The position numbers and the translations under genes were made by a program. Below the pieces are notes generated by a model. It was not told the origin of the DNA and made no database searches. It saw only the letters and a program-made list of their open reading frames with translations. From NCBI RefSeq assembly GCF_013363975.1, contig NZ_JABWGN010000003.1:124001-188000 (forward strand): a DNA stretch of 64,000 nt, in the 5' to 3' direction. Numbering within the stretch: the first letter of the stretch is position 1; each line of letters opens with the position of its first letter. Below, in pieces: positions 6,339 through 13,808 of this stretch. This DNA comes from Nonomuraea montanisoli (GTDB lineage Bacteria > Actinomycetota > Actinomycetes > Streptosporangiales > Streptosporangiaceae).

Positions 6339-7634
6339 TCAGGCCGCGGCCGGCTCCGGGGCGCCGGCGGAGCGCTCCGAGCGGGGCGCGTCCAGCTCCT
6401 GCGGCGCCGCGTTGAAGACCGCCTCGTCCAGGCGGCCCTCCGAGCGGGCCACCAGCACCGGCACGACCATCTGCCCCGCGACGTTGGTCGCGGTGCGGAT
6501 CATGTCGAGGATCGGGTCGATCGCCAGGAGCAGGCCGACGCCCTCCAGCGGCAGGCCGAGCGTGCTCAGCGTCAGCGTGAGCATCACCGTCGCGCCCGTG
6601 AGGCCGGCCGTGGCCGCCGAGCCGACGACCGAGACGAACGCGATCAGCAGGTACTCGCCCACGCCCAGCGGCACGTTGAACACCTGGGCCACGAAGATGG
6701 CGGCCAGGGCCGGGTAGACCGAGGCGCAGCCGTCCATCTTGGTGGTGGCGCCGAACGGCACCGCGAAGGAGGCGTAGTCGGCGTCCACGCCGTTGCGCTC
6801 GATGGTGACGCGCTGGGTCAGCGGCAGCGTGCCGACCGAGGAACGGGAGACGAAGGCCAGCTCGATGGCGGGCCAGGCGTTGCGGTAGAAGGTCAGCGGG
6901 TTGACCTTGCCCCAGACCGACAGCAGCACCGGGTAGATGGCCAGCAGCACGATGAAGCAGCCGGCGTAGACGGCGACGCTGAACTTGGCGAGCGGCGCGA
7001 GCAGCTCCCAGCCGTAGGTGGACACGGCCTTGCCGATGAGGCCGGCGGTGCCGATGGGGGCCAGGCGGATCACCCACCACAGCGCCTTCTGCACCAGCTC
7101 CAGGACGGAGCGGCTGAGCGCGAGGAACGGCTCGGCCTTCTCGCCGACCGCGAGGGCGGCGGCGCCGAGGACGGCCCCCAGGAAGACGATCTGGAGGACG
7201 TTCATCTCGCTGAAGGCGGTGACGACGTTCGTGGGCAGGATGCCGGTGACGAAGTCGAGCCAGGTGCCGGCGCCCTCGGTGTCGACGGCCTTGGCGGCGC
7301 CGGTGTCGAGGGTGACGCCCTGGCCGGGGTTGATCACCAGGCCGAGCGCGATGGCGAAGCCGACGGCCACGGCGGCGGTGGCGAGGAACCACAGCAGGGT
7401 CTTGGTGGCCAGCCGGGCGGCGCCGTTGACGTTGCGCAGGTTGGCCACGCTGACCAGCACGGCGGTGAACACCAGCGGCGGCACGGCGAGCTTGAGGAGC
7501 TGGACGAAGATCTGGCCGACCTTGGTCAGGGTCTCGGCGAGCCAGGCGACGTCCCAGATCTTGGCGGCGAAGCCCAGCGCGACGCCGAGCACGAGGCCCA
7601 GCAGAAGCTGGAGGGAGAAGCTGAATCTCTTCAC
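6339..7634 (-). CDS. Dicarboxylate/amino acid:cation symporter (DAACS family)
   Basis: This 431-residue membrane transporter belongs to the GltP/DctA family, which takes up acidic amino acids or C4-dicarboxylates with Na+ or H+. It starts MKRFSFSLQLLLGLVLGVALG, has about eight helices plus two re-entrant loops, and shows the conserved serine-rich hairpin (RSSVGTLPLT), the ATTKMDG loop in helix 7 and DPILDMIRTATNVAG in helix 8. In the last motif the usual substrate-binding arginine region (DRxxDMxRT) is DPxLDMIRT, so the specificity may differ from glutamate. The GTG at 7634 has GGAG about 8-11 bases upstream; the open frame to 7739 is unlike family N-termini. It is probably monocistronic. Substrate is not certain. 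Confidence 0.88.
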   Translation of the reverse strand: MKRFSFSLQLLLGLVLGVALGFAAKIWDVAWLAETLTKVGQIFVQLLKLAVPPLVFTAVLVSVANLRNVNGAARLATKTLLWFLATAAVAVGFAIALGLVINPGQGVTLDTGAAKAVDTEGAGTWLDFVTGILPTNVVTAFSEMNVLQIVFLGAVLGAAALAVGEKAEPFLALSRSVLELVQKALWWVIRLAPIGTAGLIGKAVSTYGWELLAPLAKFSVAVYAGCFIVLLAIYPVLLSVWGKVNPLTFYRNAWPAIELAFVSRSSVGTLPLTQRVTIERNGVDADYASFAVPFGATTKMDGCASVYPALAAIFVAQVFNVPLGVGEYLLIAFVSVVGSAATAGLTGATVMLTLTLSTLGLPLEGVGLLLAIDPILDMIRTATNVAGQMVVPVLVARSEGRLDEAVFNAAPQELDAPRSERSAGAPEPAAA

Positions 7635-8050
7635 GACGGAAGACTCCGGAGGTACGGGCGGGCACGGCGGGGCGCGCCTCAGGCGGTCAGGGAGGTGGTG
7701 CCCGGGGGTGGCGTGGCACGAAGTGGCGCGAAGCGCCACGAAGGGGGATCGGCGATCAAGCGCGTCAGAGCGCGATCAGCGACAGAGAGACCCCAGAACC
7801 CGGCACAGGTCGATGTGCAGGCGTTCGACGAGCCGCACGATCACCACAGAAAACCTCACGAGCGTGTTCAACACGCCGCCTCCACGGCCGCATTCCCCGG
7901 CCCGGAGTGATCGTCGTCACACCGGGCCGGGCGATTCCACGGGAGTCAGCCGGCCGTGCTCCCGATACCGGCTCAGCCGGCGCTGCTCCGGTGCCGGCTC
8001 AGCCGGCGCTGCTCCGGTGCCGGCTCAGCCGGCGCTGCTCCGGTGCCGGC
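7635..8050. other. 416-bp spacer with hairpin and tandem repeats
   Basis: No credible gene. It holds the leader and promoter region of the symporter, the hairpin at 7723-7739, an AT-richer stretch around 7840-7880, and the 26 bp repeats starting at 7968. Confidence 0.6.
7723..7739. promoter_or_regulatory. Short perfect hairpin upstream of DAACS gene
   Basis: GTGGCGC-GAA-GCGCCAC is a 7 bp stem with a GAA triloop, about 90 bp upstream of the symporter GTG and preceded by the related sequence GTGGCACGAA. It could be a 5'-leader structure or an operator. Confidence 0.35.
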
Positions 8051-8061
8051 TCAGCCGGCGA
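7968..8061. repeat. 26-bp tandem repeat, 3.6 copies
   Basis: The unit CCGGCTCAGCCGGC plus GCTGCTCCGGTG repeats at 7968, 7994, 8020 and (partly) 8046 with almost no variation. Each copy contains the palindrome GCCGGCT-C-AGCCGGC. The last copy overlaps the stop codon of the LLM oxidoreductase gene, so the array appears to have grown from its 3' end and may act as stacked terminator hairpins. Confidence 0.9.
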
Positions 8062-9091
8062 TGTCCTTGATGCGCTCGATGAGCCGGACCCGCTCCTCGT
8101 GCGTGCGCCCGAGCGGCGCGACGTTGAGCGTCGTCACGCCGGACTCCCTCATCGCCTGGACCCGGTCGCGCACGAAGCCCTCGTCGCCGATCAGCGAGAT
8201 GTCGCGCAGCAGCTCGTCCGGCACGAGCGCGGCGGCCTCGTCCTTCTTGCCGTCGAGGTACAGCTCCTGGATCTGCTCGGCCTCCTTCTCGAAGCCGTAG
8301 CGGCGGGCCAGGTCGTTGTAGAAGTTCTTGCCCTTGGCGCCCATGCCGCCGATGTAGAGGGCCGCCATCGGCCGGCCGAACTCCAGCAGCCCGGCCACGT
8401 CGTCGCCGATGGCCAGCGACGCCTGGGCGATGACGTCGAGCTCGCCCAGCTCGGGATCGCGCCTGGCCTTGCCCGCGGCCAGCGCCTCGCCCCACACCGC
8501 GCCGGCCCGCTCCGGCAGGTAGAAGATCGGCTCCCACCCCTCGGCGAGCTCGGCGGCCAGCTCGACGTTCTTGGGGCCGATGGCGGCCACGACGATCGGG
8601 ATGCGCGGGCGCACCGGGTGGTTGATGAGCTTGAGCGGCTTGCCGAGCCCCGTGCCCTTGTCCGGCGGGAGGGGCAGCGTGTAGTGGCGGCCCTCGTACC
8701 GCACGCGCTCGCGCCGCCACACCTGGCGGCAGATCTCGATGACCTCCCGGGTACGGCCGAGCGGCGCGGTGTACGGCACGCCGTGGAAGCCCTCGACGAC
8801 CTGCGGACCGGAGGCGCCGATGCCGAGCGTGAACCGCCCGTCGGAGACGAAGTCCATGCCGGCGGCCGTCATGGCGAGCAGGGTGGGCGTGCGCGAATAG
8901 ATCGGCAGGATGCCCGAGGCGATCTCCAGCCGCTCCGTCCGCGCCGCTATGTAGCCCATCTGGCTGACCGCGTCGAAGCTGTAGGCCTCGGCCACGAAGA
9001 CGATGTCGAGCCCGGCCTTCTCGTAGTCGGCCAGCTCGGCGACCGTCTCCTTGAAGCCGCCCGAGTAGTTGAGTGCCATACCGATGCGCAT
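8051..9091 (-). CDS. LLM-class F420-dependent oxidoreductase
   Basis: This 346-residue bacterial-luciferase-like TIM barrel begins MRIGMALNYSGGF and contains FVAEAYSFDAVSQ, GTLGIGASGPQVVEGFHG-type phosphate loop (LGIGASGPQ) and the C-terminal RVQAMRESGVTTLNV strand. These features match the mycobacterial Rv3520c-like F420 oxidoreductases, which use deazaflavin F420 rather than FMN. The Ser-Gly-Pro around LGIGASGPQVVEG is the usual F420 phosphate contact. Length is normal. It stands alone, reading away from the EEP gene (109 bp divergent spacer). Substrate is unknown; coenzyme choice is inferred from family resemblance. Confidence 0.85.
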   Translation of the reverse strand: MRIGMALNYSGGFKETVAELADYEKAGLDIVFVAEAYSFDAVSQMGYIAARTERLEIASGILPIYSRTPTLLAMTAAGMDFVSDGRFTLGIGASGPQVVEGFHGVPYTAPLGRTREVIEICRQVWRRERVRYEGRHYTLPLPPDKGTGLGKPLKLINHPVRPRIPIVVAAIGPKNVELAAELAEGWEPIFYLPERAGAVWGEALAAGKARRDPELGELDVIAQASLAIGDDVAGLLEFGRPMAALYIGGMGAKGKNFYNDLARRYGFEKEAEQIQELYLDGKKDEAAALVPDELLRDISLIGDEGFVRDRVQAMRESGVTTLNVAPLGRTHEERVRLIERIKDIAG

Positions 9092-9200
9092 TGCCGGGCT
9101 CCCGATACCGAATGTTATTCCGTTGCGAGGACAACAGATTAGCGCGTCCGCGCGTCGCGCGGCGACCGGCTAGCCTGGGGCAGATCGCGGAGAGGGGCCG

Positions 9201-10088
9201 ATGCTGAACAGGATCGTCGTGGTGGTGGCGGCCGTGGTGGCTCTGGTGCTGGCGGGGCACCGGCTGGTCCCCGCGATGGGCGGCTTCACCCCCGTCCTGG
9301 AGAGCCTCCTCCCCTGGCTCGGGCTGGCCGTGCCCCTCCTGCTCGCCGCGGCGGCCCTGGCCCGCTCCCGCCTGGCGGCGGTGGCGGCGCTGGTGCCGGG
9401 CCTGGTGTGGGCGGTGATGTTCGGCCCGGCCGTCTTACGGTCCCCGCCCGGCGGACGCTCCGACCTGTCGGTCGGCACCGTCAACGTCGGCGTGGCCAAC
9501 GGCTCCTCCGGCACCGCCGTGGGCTCCATCGGCGAGGGCCTCGACCTGCTGGCCGCCCAGGAGCTGACCTCCGGCGGACCGGCCGCCAAACGGCTGAACG
9601 CCCTGTTCCGCGACCACTACACGGTCAGCACGGTCGGGCTGTGGAGCCGCTATCCGATCCGCCGGTCCAAGCCGCTCGACGTCGGCATGGGCTGGGTGCG
9701 GGCGCTGCGCGCGGTGGTCGACACCCCGAAGGGCGACGTGACCGTGTACGTCATGCACCTGGCCTCGGCCCGGCCCGGGCAGACCGCCTCCCGCGACGAG
9801 TCGCTGGCCGCGGCGCGCCGGCTGATCGACGCCGACACGAGCAAGCGCATCCTCCTGCTCGGCGACCTCAACACCGCCACCACCGACCGCGGCATGCGGG
9901 GGCTGACGCCGCCGCTGCTGGACGCGCAGCAGGAGGCCGGGCGGGGGTTCGGCTTCACCTGGCCGTCGTCGTTCCCGATCACCCGGCCCGACCACATCCT
10001 GTACAAGGGGATGACGGCGACCGAGGCCGGGGTGGCCCCGGCGACGGGCAGCGACCACCGCGCGGCGACGGCGTCCTTCCGCCTCTAG
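9201..10088 (+). CDS. Membrane-anchored endonuclease/exonuclease/phosphatase-family protein
   Basis: The protein has 295 residues: three N-terminal membrane helices (about 4-22, 36-53, 57-76) followed by an extracytoplasmic EEP domain. Within the domain are TVNVGVANG, the catalytic acid region AAQELTSG, MHLAS, GDLNT (221-225) and the terminal metal/His motif SDHR (284-287). The E-x-x-x GDLN and SDH set are the Mg-binding and catalytic residues of DNase I-like hydrolases. The same architecture occurs in many actinobacterial proteins of unknown substrate, possibly nucleic acid or phospholipid outside the cell. GGAGAGG precedes the ATG. Its stop overlaps the convergent mocA-like stop by 4 bp. 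Confidence 0.82.
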   Translation: MLNRIVVVVAAVVALVLAGHRLVPAMGGFTPVLESLLPWLGLAVPLLLAAAALARSRLAAVAALVPGLVWAVMFGPAVLRSPPGGRSDLSVGTVNVGVANGSSGTAVGSIGEGLDLLAAQELTSGGPAAKRLNALFRDHYTVSTVGLWSRYPIRRSKPLDVGMGWVRALRAVVDTPKGDVTVYVMHLASARPGQTASRDESLAAARRLIDADTSKRILLLGDLNTATTDRGMRGLTPPLLDAQQEAGRGFGFTWPSSFPITRPDHILYKGMTATEAGVAPATGSDHRAATASFRL

Positions 10089-10660
10089 CCTTCGCGGCTC
10101 AACCTGCCGAGGTCGGCGGGGGTGTCGATGTCGGCGGGGTCGCCGAGGCCGTCGCACGGCACCTCGGTCACCAGCTCCGGGTGCGCCTTGATGAAGGGCC
10201 GGGCCCCGACGTCGCCCACCGCCAGCCGGGCCACCTCGGCGAAGTCGCCCCGCGACAGCAGCACCGGGTTGCGCCGCCGCCCGCCGTACGTGGCGACGGC
10301 CAGCCGCGCGCCGCTCGCGACCAGGGCCCGCACCGCCTCCGGGCGGATGAACGGCTGGTCCACCAGCGCCACCACGACCGCCTCGGCCTGCTCGGGCAGC
10401 GCCGCCAGCCCGACCCGCAGCGACGAGCCCATGCCGGAGCGCCAGTCAGGGTTGCGCACCACGACCGCGCCACGCACCTGGACGGTCGCCGCGCCCACCA
10501 CCACGACCACGGGATGGCAGCCGCCCTCCTCCAGCAGCCGCACCCCCCGGTCGACCAGCCGCTCCCCCTCGTGCTCGACCAGCGCCTTCGGGGTGCCGAG
10601 CCGGGAGCCCTCGCCGGCCGCGAGCAGCAGGCCGGCCACGCGCGAGCGCCGCACGCTCAT
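10085..10660 (-). CDS. MocA/MobA-like nucleotidyltransferase for molybdenum cofactor
   Basis: The 191-residue protein has the NTP-transferase signature LAAGEGSRLGTPKA (13-26), a central DQPF motif in the place of the metal-binding aspartate, and NPVLLSR and DIDTPADL downstream. It resembles MocA, which attaches CMP to Mo-molybdopterin to make the MCD cofactor of xanthine dehydrogenase and CO dehydrogenase families. The ATG overlaps the xdhC stop (ATGA), making it the last gene of moxR-coxE-xdhC-mocA. A purely MobA-type (GMP) role is less likely given the XdhC partner. Confidence 0.8.
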   Translation of the reverse strand: MSVRRSRVAGLLLAAGEGSRLGTPKALVEHEGERLVDRGVRLLEEGGCHPVVVVVGAATVQVRGAVVVRNPDWRSGMGSSLRVGLAALPEQAEAVVVALVDQPFIRPEAVRALVASGARLAVATYGGRRRNPVLLSRGDFAEVARLAVGDVGARPFIKAHPELVTEVPCDGLGDPADIDTPADLGRLSREG

Positions 10661-11748
10661 GATGCCTCGTGGTGGATGCGGCCCGCGGTGTCGCTGAGCG
10701 GCCGGCCGGAGCCGCCCCACCGGAGCTGGATCAGCTCGGCCGCGATCGACACGGCCGTCTCCTCCGGGGTGCGGGCGCCCAGGTCGAGGCCGATGGGCGA
10801 GCGCAGCCGGGCCAGCTCCTCCTCCGCCAGGCCCGCCTCCCGCAGCCGGTCCAGCCGGTCCTCGTGGGTGCGGCGCGAGCCCATCGCCCCGATGTACCCG
10901 GCGGGGGTGCGCAGCGCCACCTCCAGCAGCGGCACGTCGAACTTCGGGTCGTGGGTGAGCACGCAGATGACCGTGCGCTCGTCCACGGTGGTCGAGGCGA
11001 GGTAGTCGTGCGGCCACTTGACCACCACCGCGTCGGCCTCCGGGAAGCGTTTGGGCGTGGCGAAGACGGGCCGGGCGTCGCAGACGGTCACGTGGTAGCC
11101 GAGGAACTTGCCGAGCCGGGCCACCGCGGCGGCGAAGTCGATCGCGCCGAACACCAGCAGGCGGGGCGGCGGCGCGAACGAGTGGACGAACACGGCCAGG
11201 TCGTCCAGCCGCCGCTCGCCCCGCGGGCCGTACCTCCTGATTGCGGTGACGCCCTGGGCCAGCATGCCGCGCGCGTCGTCGTCCACGGCCTCGTCGAGCC
11301 GGTCGAGCCCGAGCGTCCCGGACGAGCGGTCCGGCCAGACGACGCGGCGGGCGCCCATCCGGCCGGGCCCGGACACGACGGTGGCCACGGCGACCGGCTC
11401 GTGCGCCGCCACCGAGCGGGCGATGTCGCCGAGCTCCGGGTACGTCTCGATGGACACCGGCTCGACCAGGATGTCGATGATGCCGCCGCAGGTCAGGCCC
11501 ACGGCGAACGCGTCGTCGTCGGTCACGCCGTACCGCTGCAGGACCGGCTCGTCGATCTCGGCGGCCAGCTCGAACACCGCGCCCTCGACGCACCCGCCCG
11601 ACACGCTGCCGACCACCTCGTCGCCCCGCACCGCCATCGCGGCGCCGGGCGGCCGGGGCGCGCTGGCGAACGTGCTGACCACGGTCGCCAGCCCGAACCT
11701 GAGCCCCGACCTCCACCACCGCATGATCTCGGGCAGCACGTCACGCAT
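10657..11748 (-). CDS. XdhC/CoxI-family molybdenum-enzyme maturation protein
   Basis: The protein has 363 residues. The N-terminal XdhC_CoxI domain has STFASAPRPPGAAMAV, GSVSGGCVEGAVF and LTCGGIIDILVEP; the cysteines in GGC and TCGG are conserved in the family. The C-terminal XdhC Rossmann domain (from about 190) contains LLVFGAIDFAAAVARL and GYIGAMGSRRTHEDRL. XdhC binds molybdenum cofactor, promotes its sulfuration and delivers it to the apo-enzyme. It overlaps its neighbours by 4-8 bp on both sides, indicating a tight operon with coxE and the mocA-like gene. Confidence 0.88.
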   Translation of the reverse strand: MRDVLPEIMRWWRSGLRFGLATVVSTFASAPRPPGAAMAVRGDEVVGSVSGGCVEGAVFELAAEIDEPVLQRYGVTDDDAFAVGLTCGGIIDILVEPVSIETYPELGDIARSVAAHEPVAVATVVSGPGRMGARRVVWPDRSSGTLGLDRLDEAVDDDARGMLAQGVTAIRRYGPRGERRLDDLAVFVHSFAPPPRLLVFGAIDFAAAVARLGKFLGYHVTVCDARPVFATPKRFPEADAVVVKWPHDYLASTTVDERTVICVLTHDPKFDVPLLEVALRTPAGYIGAMGSRRTHEDRLDRLREAGLAEEELARLRSPIGLDLGARTPEETAVSIAAELIQLRWGGSGRPLSDTAGRIHHEAS

Positions 11749-12865
11749 GGGCGAGCCTTTCGCTGAGGTCCTCGTAGGCGGCCAGGCTGTGCCCGGCCAC
11801 CAGGTCGTCGAGGTACGGCAGGGCGGCGCGCATGCCCCCGGTCAGCGGCTCGTAGTCGTCGTACCCCTTGTGCGGGTTGACCCAGATCACCCGGTACGCC
11901 TGGCGGGCCAGCCGGGCCACCTGCGTGCCGAGCAGGCTCGGGTCGCCGCGCTCCCAGCCGTCCGAGGCGATCACCACGATGTCGCCGCGGGCGTGGCGCC
12001 GGCCGAGGAACTCCTGCAGCTCCTCGCCGAGCCGGGTGCCGCCGCTCCAGTCGGGGATGGCCCGGGAGGCGGCGTCCAGGGCCGTGCCGGGGTCGCGGTG
12101 GCGCAGCTCGGCGGTGATCGGGGTGAGCCGGGTGCCGACCGCGTAGACGCGGGTGGCCCGCGGCTCGCTCCTGACCAGGGCGTGCGCGAAGCGCAGCAGC
12201 GTCTCGGCGTACGGGGCCATCGACCCGCTGACGTCGACGAACAGCACGACGCCGCGTGGCCGTACCGTGTGGGTGCGGCGCAGCAGGCGGGCCACGTCGC
12301 CCTTGCGCAGCGCCTCGCGGATGGTGCGCCGCTGGTCGAGCCGGCCCCGGGCGGCGGGCTCGAAGCGCCGTGAGCGGCGCGCCGCGCGCCCGGCGCTGAG
12401 CATCGCCAGCATGCGGTGCACCTCGGCCCGTTCGGCCTCGGTGAGCGCGGCCACGTCGCGGTGGCGCAGCAGCTCCGTGCGGCTGGCGCTGCCCGGGGCG
12501 CTCTCCTGCTCGCCCTCCCCGGCGTCGTCGCCGGCCTCGTCGCCGAGGGCGAGGGTGTGGCGGGTGACGGTCACCGCCCCGGCCGGCCGCCGGGAGGCGG
12601 CGCGTCCGCCGAAGTACGCCTGGAAGCAGCGGTCGTAGCGGGGCAGGTCGTCGGGCCCGGCGCAGAGCGTGAGGCGGCCGGCCCAGTAGACGTCCGCCGG
12701 CCGGGTCACGTCGAGGTGGCGCAGGGCGCCCAGCAGGGCGTGGGTCCGCTCGTGGTCGGCGCCGACCCCGGCCGCCCGCAGCGTCCGCGCGAACCCGGTC
12801 ATGGTGGCGGCCAGCCCGCCGGCGTCCTCACCCGTGGCGGCCGGCCCGCCGGCGTCCTCACTCAT
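11741..12865 (-). CDS. CoxE-like VWA-domain maturation protein
   Basis: The 374-residue protein carries a C-terminal von Willebrand factor A domain with the MIDAS motif DVSGSM (211-216) plus the supporting SGGTRLGE and ASDGWERGD motifs. The N-terminal half is the helical VWA_CoxE region. CoxE works with the MoxR-type AAA+ CoxD to mature the Cu-S-Mo site of CO dehydrogenase-type enzymes. The start MSEDAGG at 12865 overlaps the end of the AAA+ gene (ATGAGTGA). Residues 3-21 consist of two near-identical copies of EDAGG(P/L)AAT, encoded by a 30-bp direct repeat. An upstream in-frame start at 12880 is also open. Confidence 0.85.
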   Translation of the reverse strand: MSEDAGGPAATGEDAGGLAATMTGFARTLRAAGVGADHERTHALLGALRHLDVTRPADVYWAGRLTLCAGPDDLPRYDRCFQAYFGGRAASRRPAGAVTVTRHTLALGDEAGDDAGEGEQESAPGSASRTELLRHRDVAALTEAERAEVHRMLAMLSAGRAARRSRRFEPAARGRLDQRRTIREALRKGDVARLLRRTHTVRPRGVVLFVDVSGSMAPYAETLLRFAHALVRSEPRATRVYAVGTRLTPITAELRHRDPGTALDAASRAIPDWSGGTRLGEELQEFLGRRHARGDIVVIASDGWERGDPSLLGTQVARLARQAYRVIWVNPHKGYDDYEPLTGGMRAALPYLDDLVAGHSLAAYEDLSERLAHA

Positions 12866-13769
12866 GGCGCAGCAGCCCACGCGACAGGACGCTCTCGACG
12901 TCCTCGCGGTACTTCAGCGCGGCCCCCAGGGTCGCGGCGGCCCGGTCGGGGTCCAGCTCCTTGGCGCCGAGGGTCAGCAGCGCCTCGGTCCAGTCGAGCG
13001 TCTCGGCCACGCCGGGCGGCTTGACCAGGCCGGCGCCGCGCAGCCGGGCGGCGGCCCGCGCGACCTGCGCGGCCAGCGTCTCGGTGCAGTCGGGCAGCCG
13101 GCGCAGCAGGATCGCCACCTCCCGGTCGAAGCCGGGGTGCTCCAGCCAGTGGTAGAGGCAGCGGCGCTTGAGCGCGTCGTGGACCTCGCGGGTGCGGTTG
13201 GAGGTGACCACGACGACCGGCGGCGTCGTGGCGCGCACGGTGCCGAGCTCGGGGATGGAGATCGTGTAGTCGGACAGCACCTCCAGCAGGAACGCCTCGA
13301 ACTCGTCGTCGGCCCGGTCGATCTCGTCCACCAGCAGCACGCTCGGCCCCGTCTCCAGGGCCTTGAGCAGCGGCCGGGCGATGAGGAAGCGCCGGTCGTA
13401 GATCTCGCCCTCCAGGCGGCCCACGTCGGTGACGCCGGCGGCCTCGGCGGCCTTGAGGTGGAGGAGCTGGCGGGCGAAGTCCCAGTCGTACAGGGCCTGG
13501 GCGGCGTCGAGGCCCTCGTAGCACTGCAGCCGGATCAGCGGCGCCTCCAGCAGCGCGGCGAGCGCCTTGGCCAGTTCGGTCTTGCCGACGCCGGCCTCGC
13601 CTTCGAGGAACAGCGGCCGGCGCATCCGCAGCGCCAGGAACGCGGCCGTGGCCAGCCCCTCGTCGGCGAGGTACGCCTGCCGGTCGAGCAGCTCGACGAG
13701 CCTGTCCGGCGACTCGATGCCCGCCGCCGCGCCGATCGCGCCCTTCGCCTCACCCGTCCGCCCCAGCAC
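12858..13769 (-). CDS. MoxR/CoxD-type AAA+ ATPase
   Basis: The 303-residue protein has Walker A GEAGVGKT (57-64), Walker B LLVDEIDR (145-152), sensor-1 VVVTSNRTREV and arginine-finger RRCLYHWLEHP, the arrangement of MoxR AAA+ chaperones. With the VWA partner encoded immediately downstream it should form the ATP-driven remodelling pair for a molybdenum hydroxylase. It is the first gene of the four-gene operon. No coxMSL or xdhAB structural gene is in the window; the pair may serve an enzyme encoded elsewhere. Confidence 0.88.
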   Translation of the reverse strand: MLGRTGEAKGAIGAAAGIESPDRLVELLDRQAYLADEGLATAAFLALRMRRPLFLEGEAGVGKTELAKALAALLEAPLIRLQCYEGLDAAQALYDWDFARQLLHLKAAEAAGVTDVGRLEGEIYDRRFLIARPLLKALETGPSVLLVDEIDRADDEFEAFLLEVLSDYTISIPELGTVRATTPPVVVVTSNRTREVHDALKRRCLYHWLEHPGFDREVAILLRRLPDCTETLAAQVARAAARLRGAGLVKPPGVAETLDWTEALLTLGAKELDPDRAAATLGAALKYREDVESVLSRGLLRHE

Positions 13770-13808
13770 GCTTTCAGGCTACGCGCCGAGCCGCCGTGGC
13801 GATATTGG

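Noticed and set aside
7968..8061. CRISPR-like short repeats
   Set aside because: Units are contiguous with no unique spacers and no cas genes are present.
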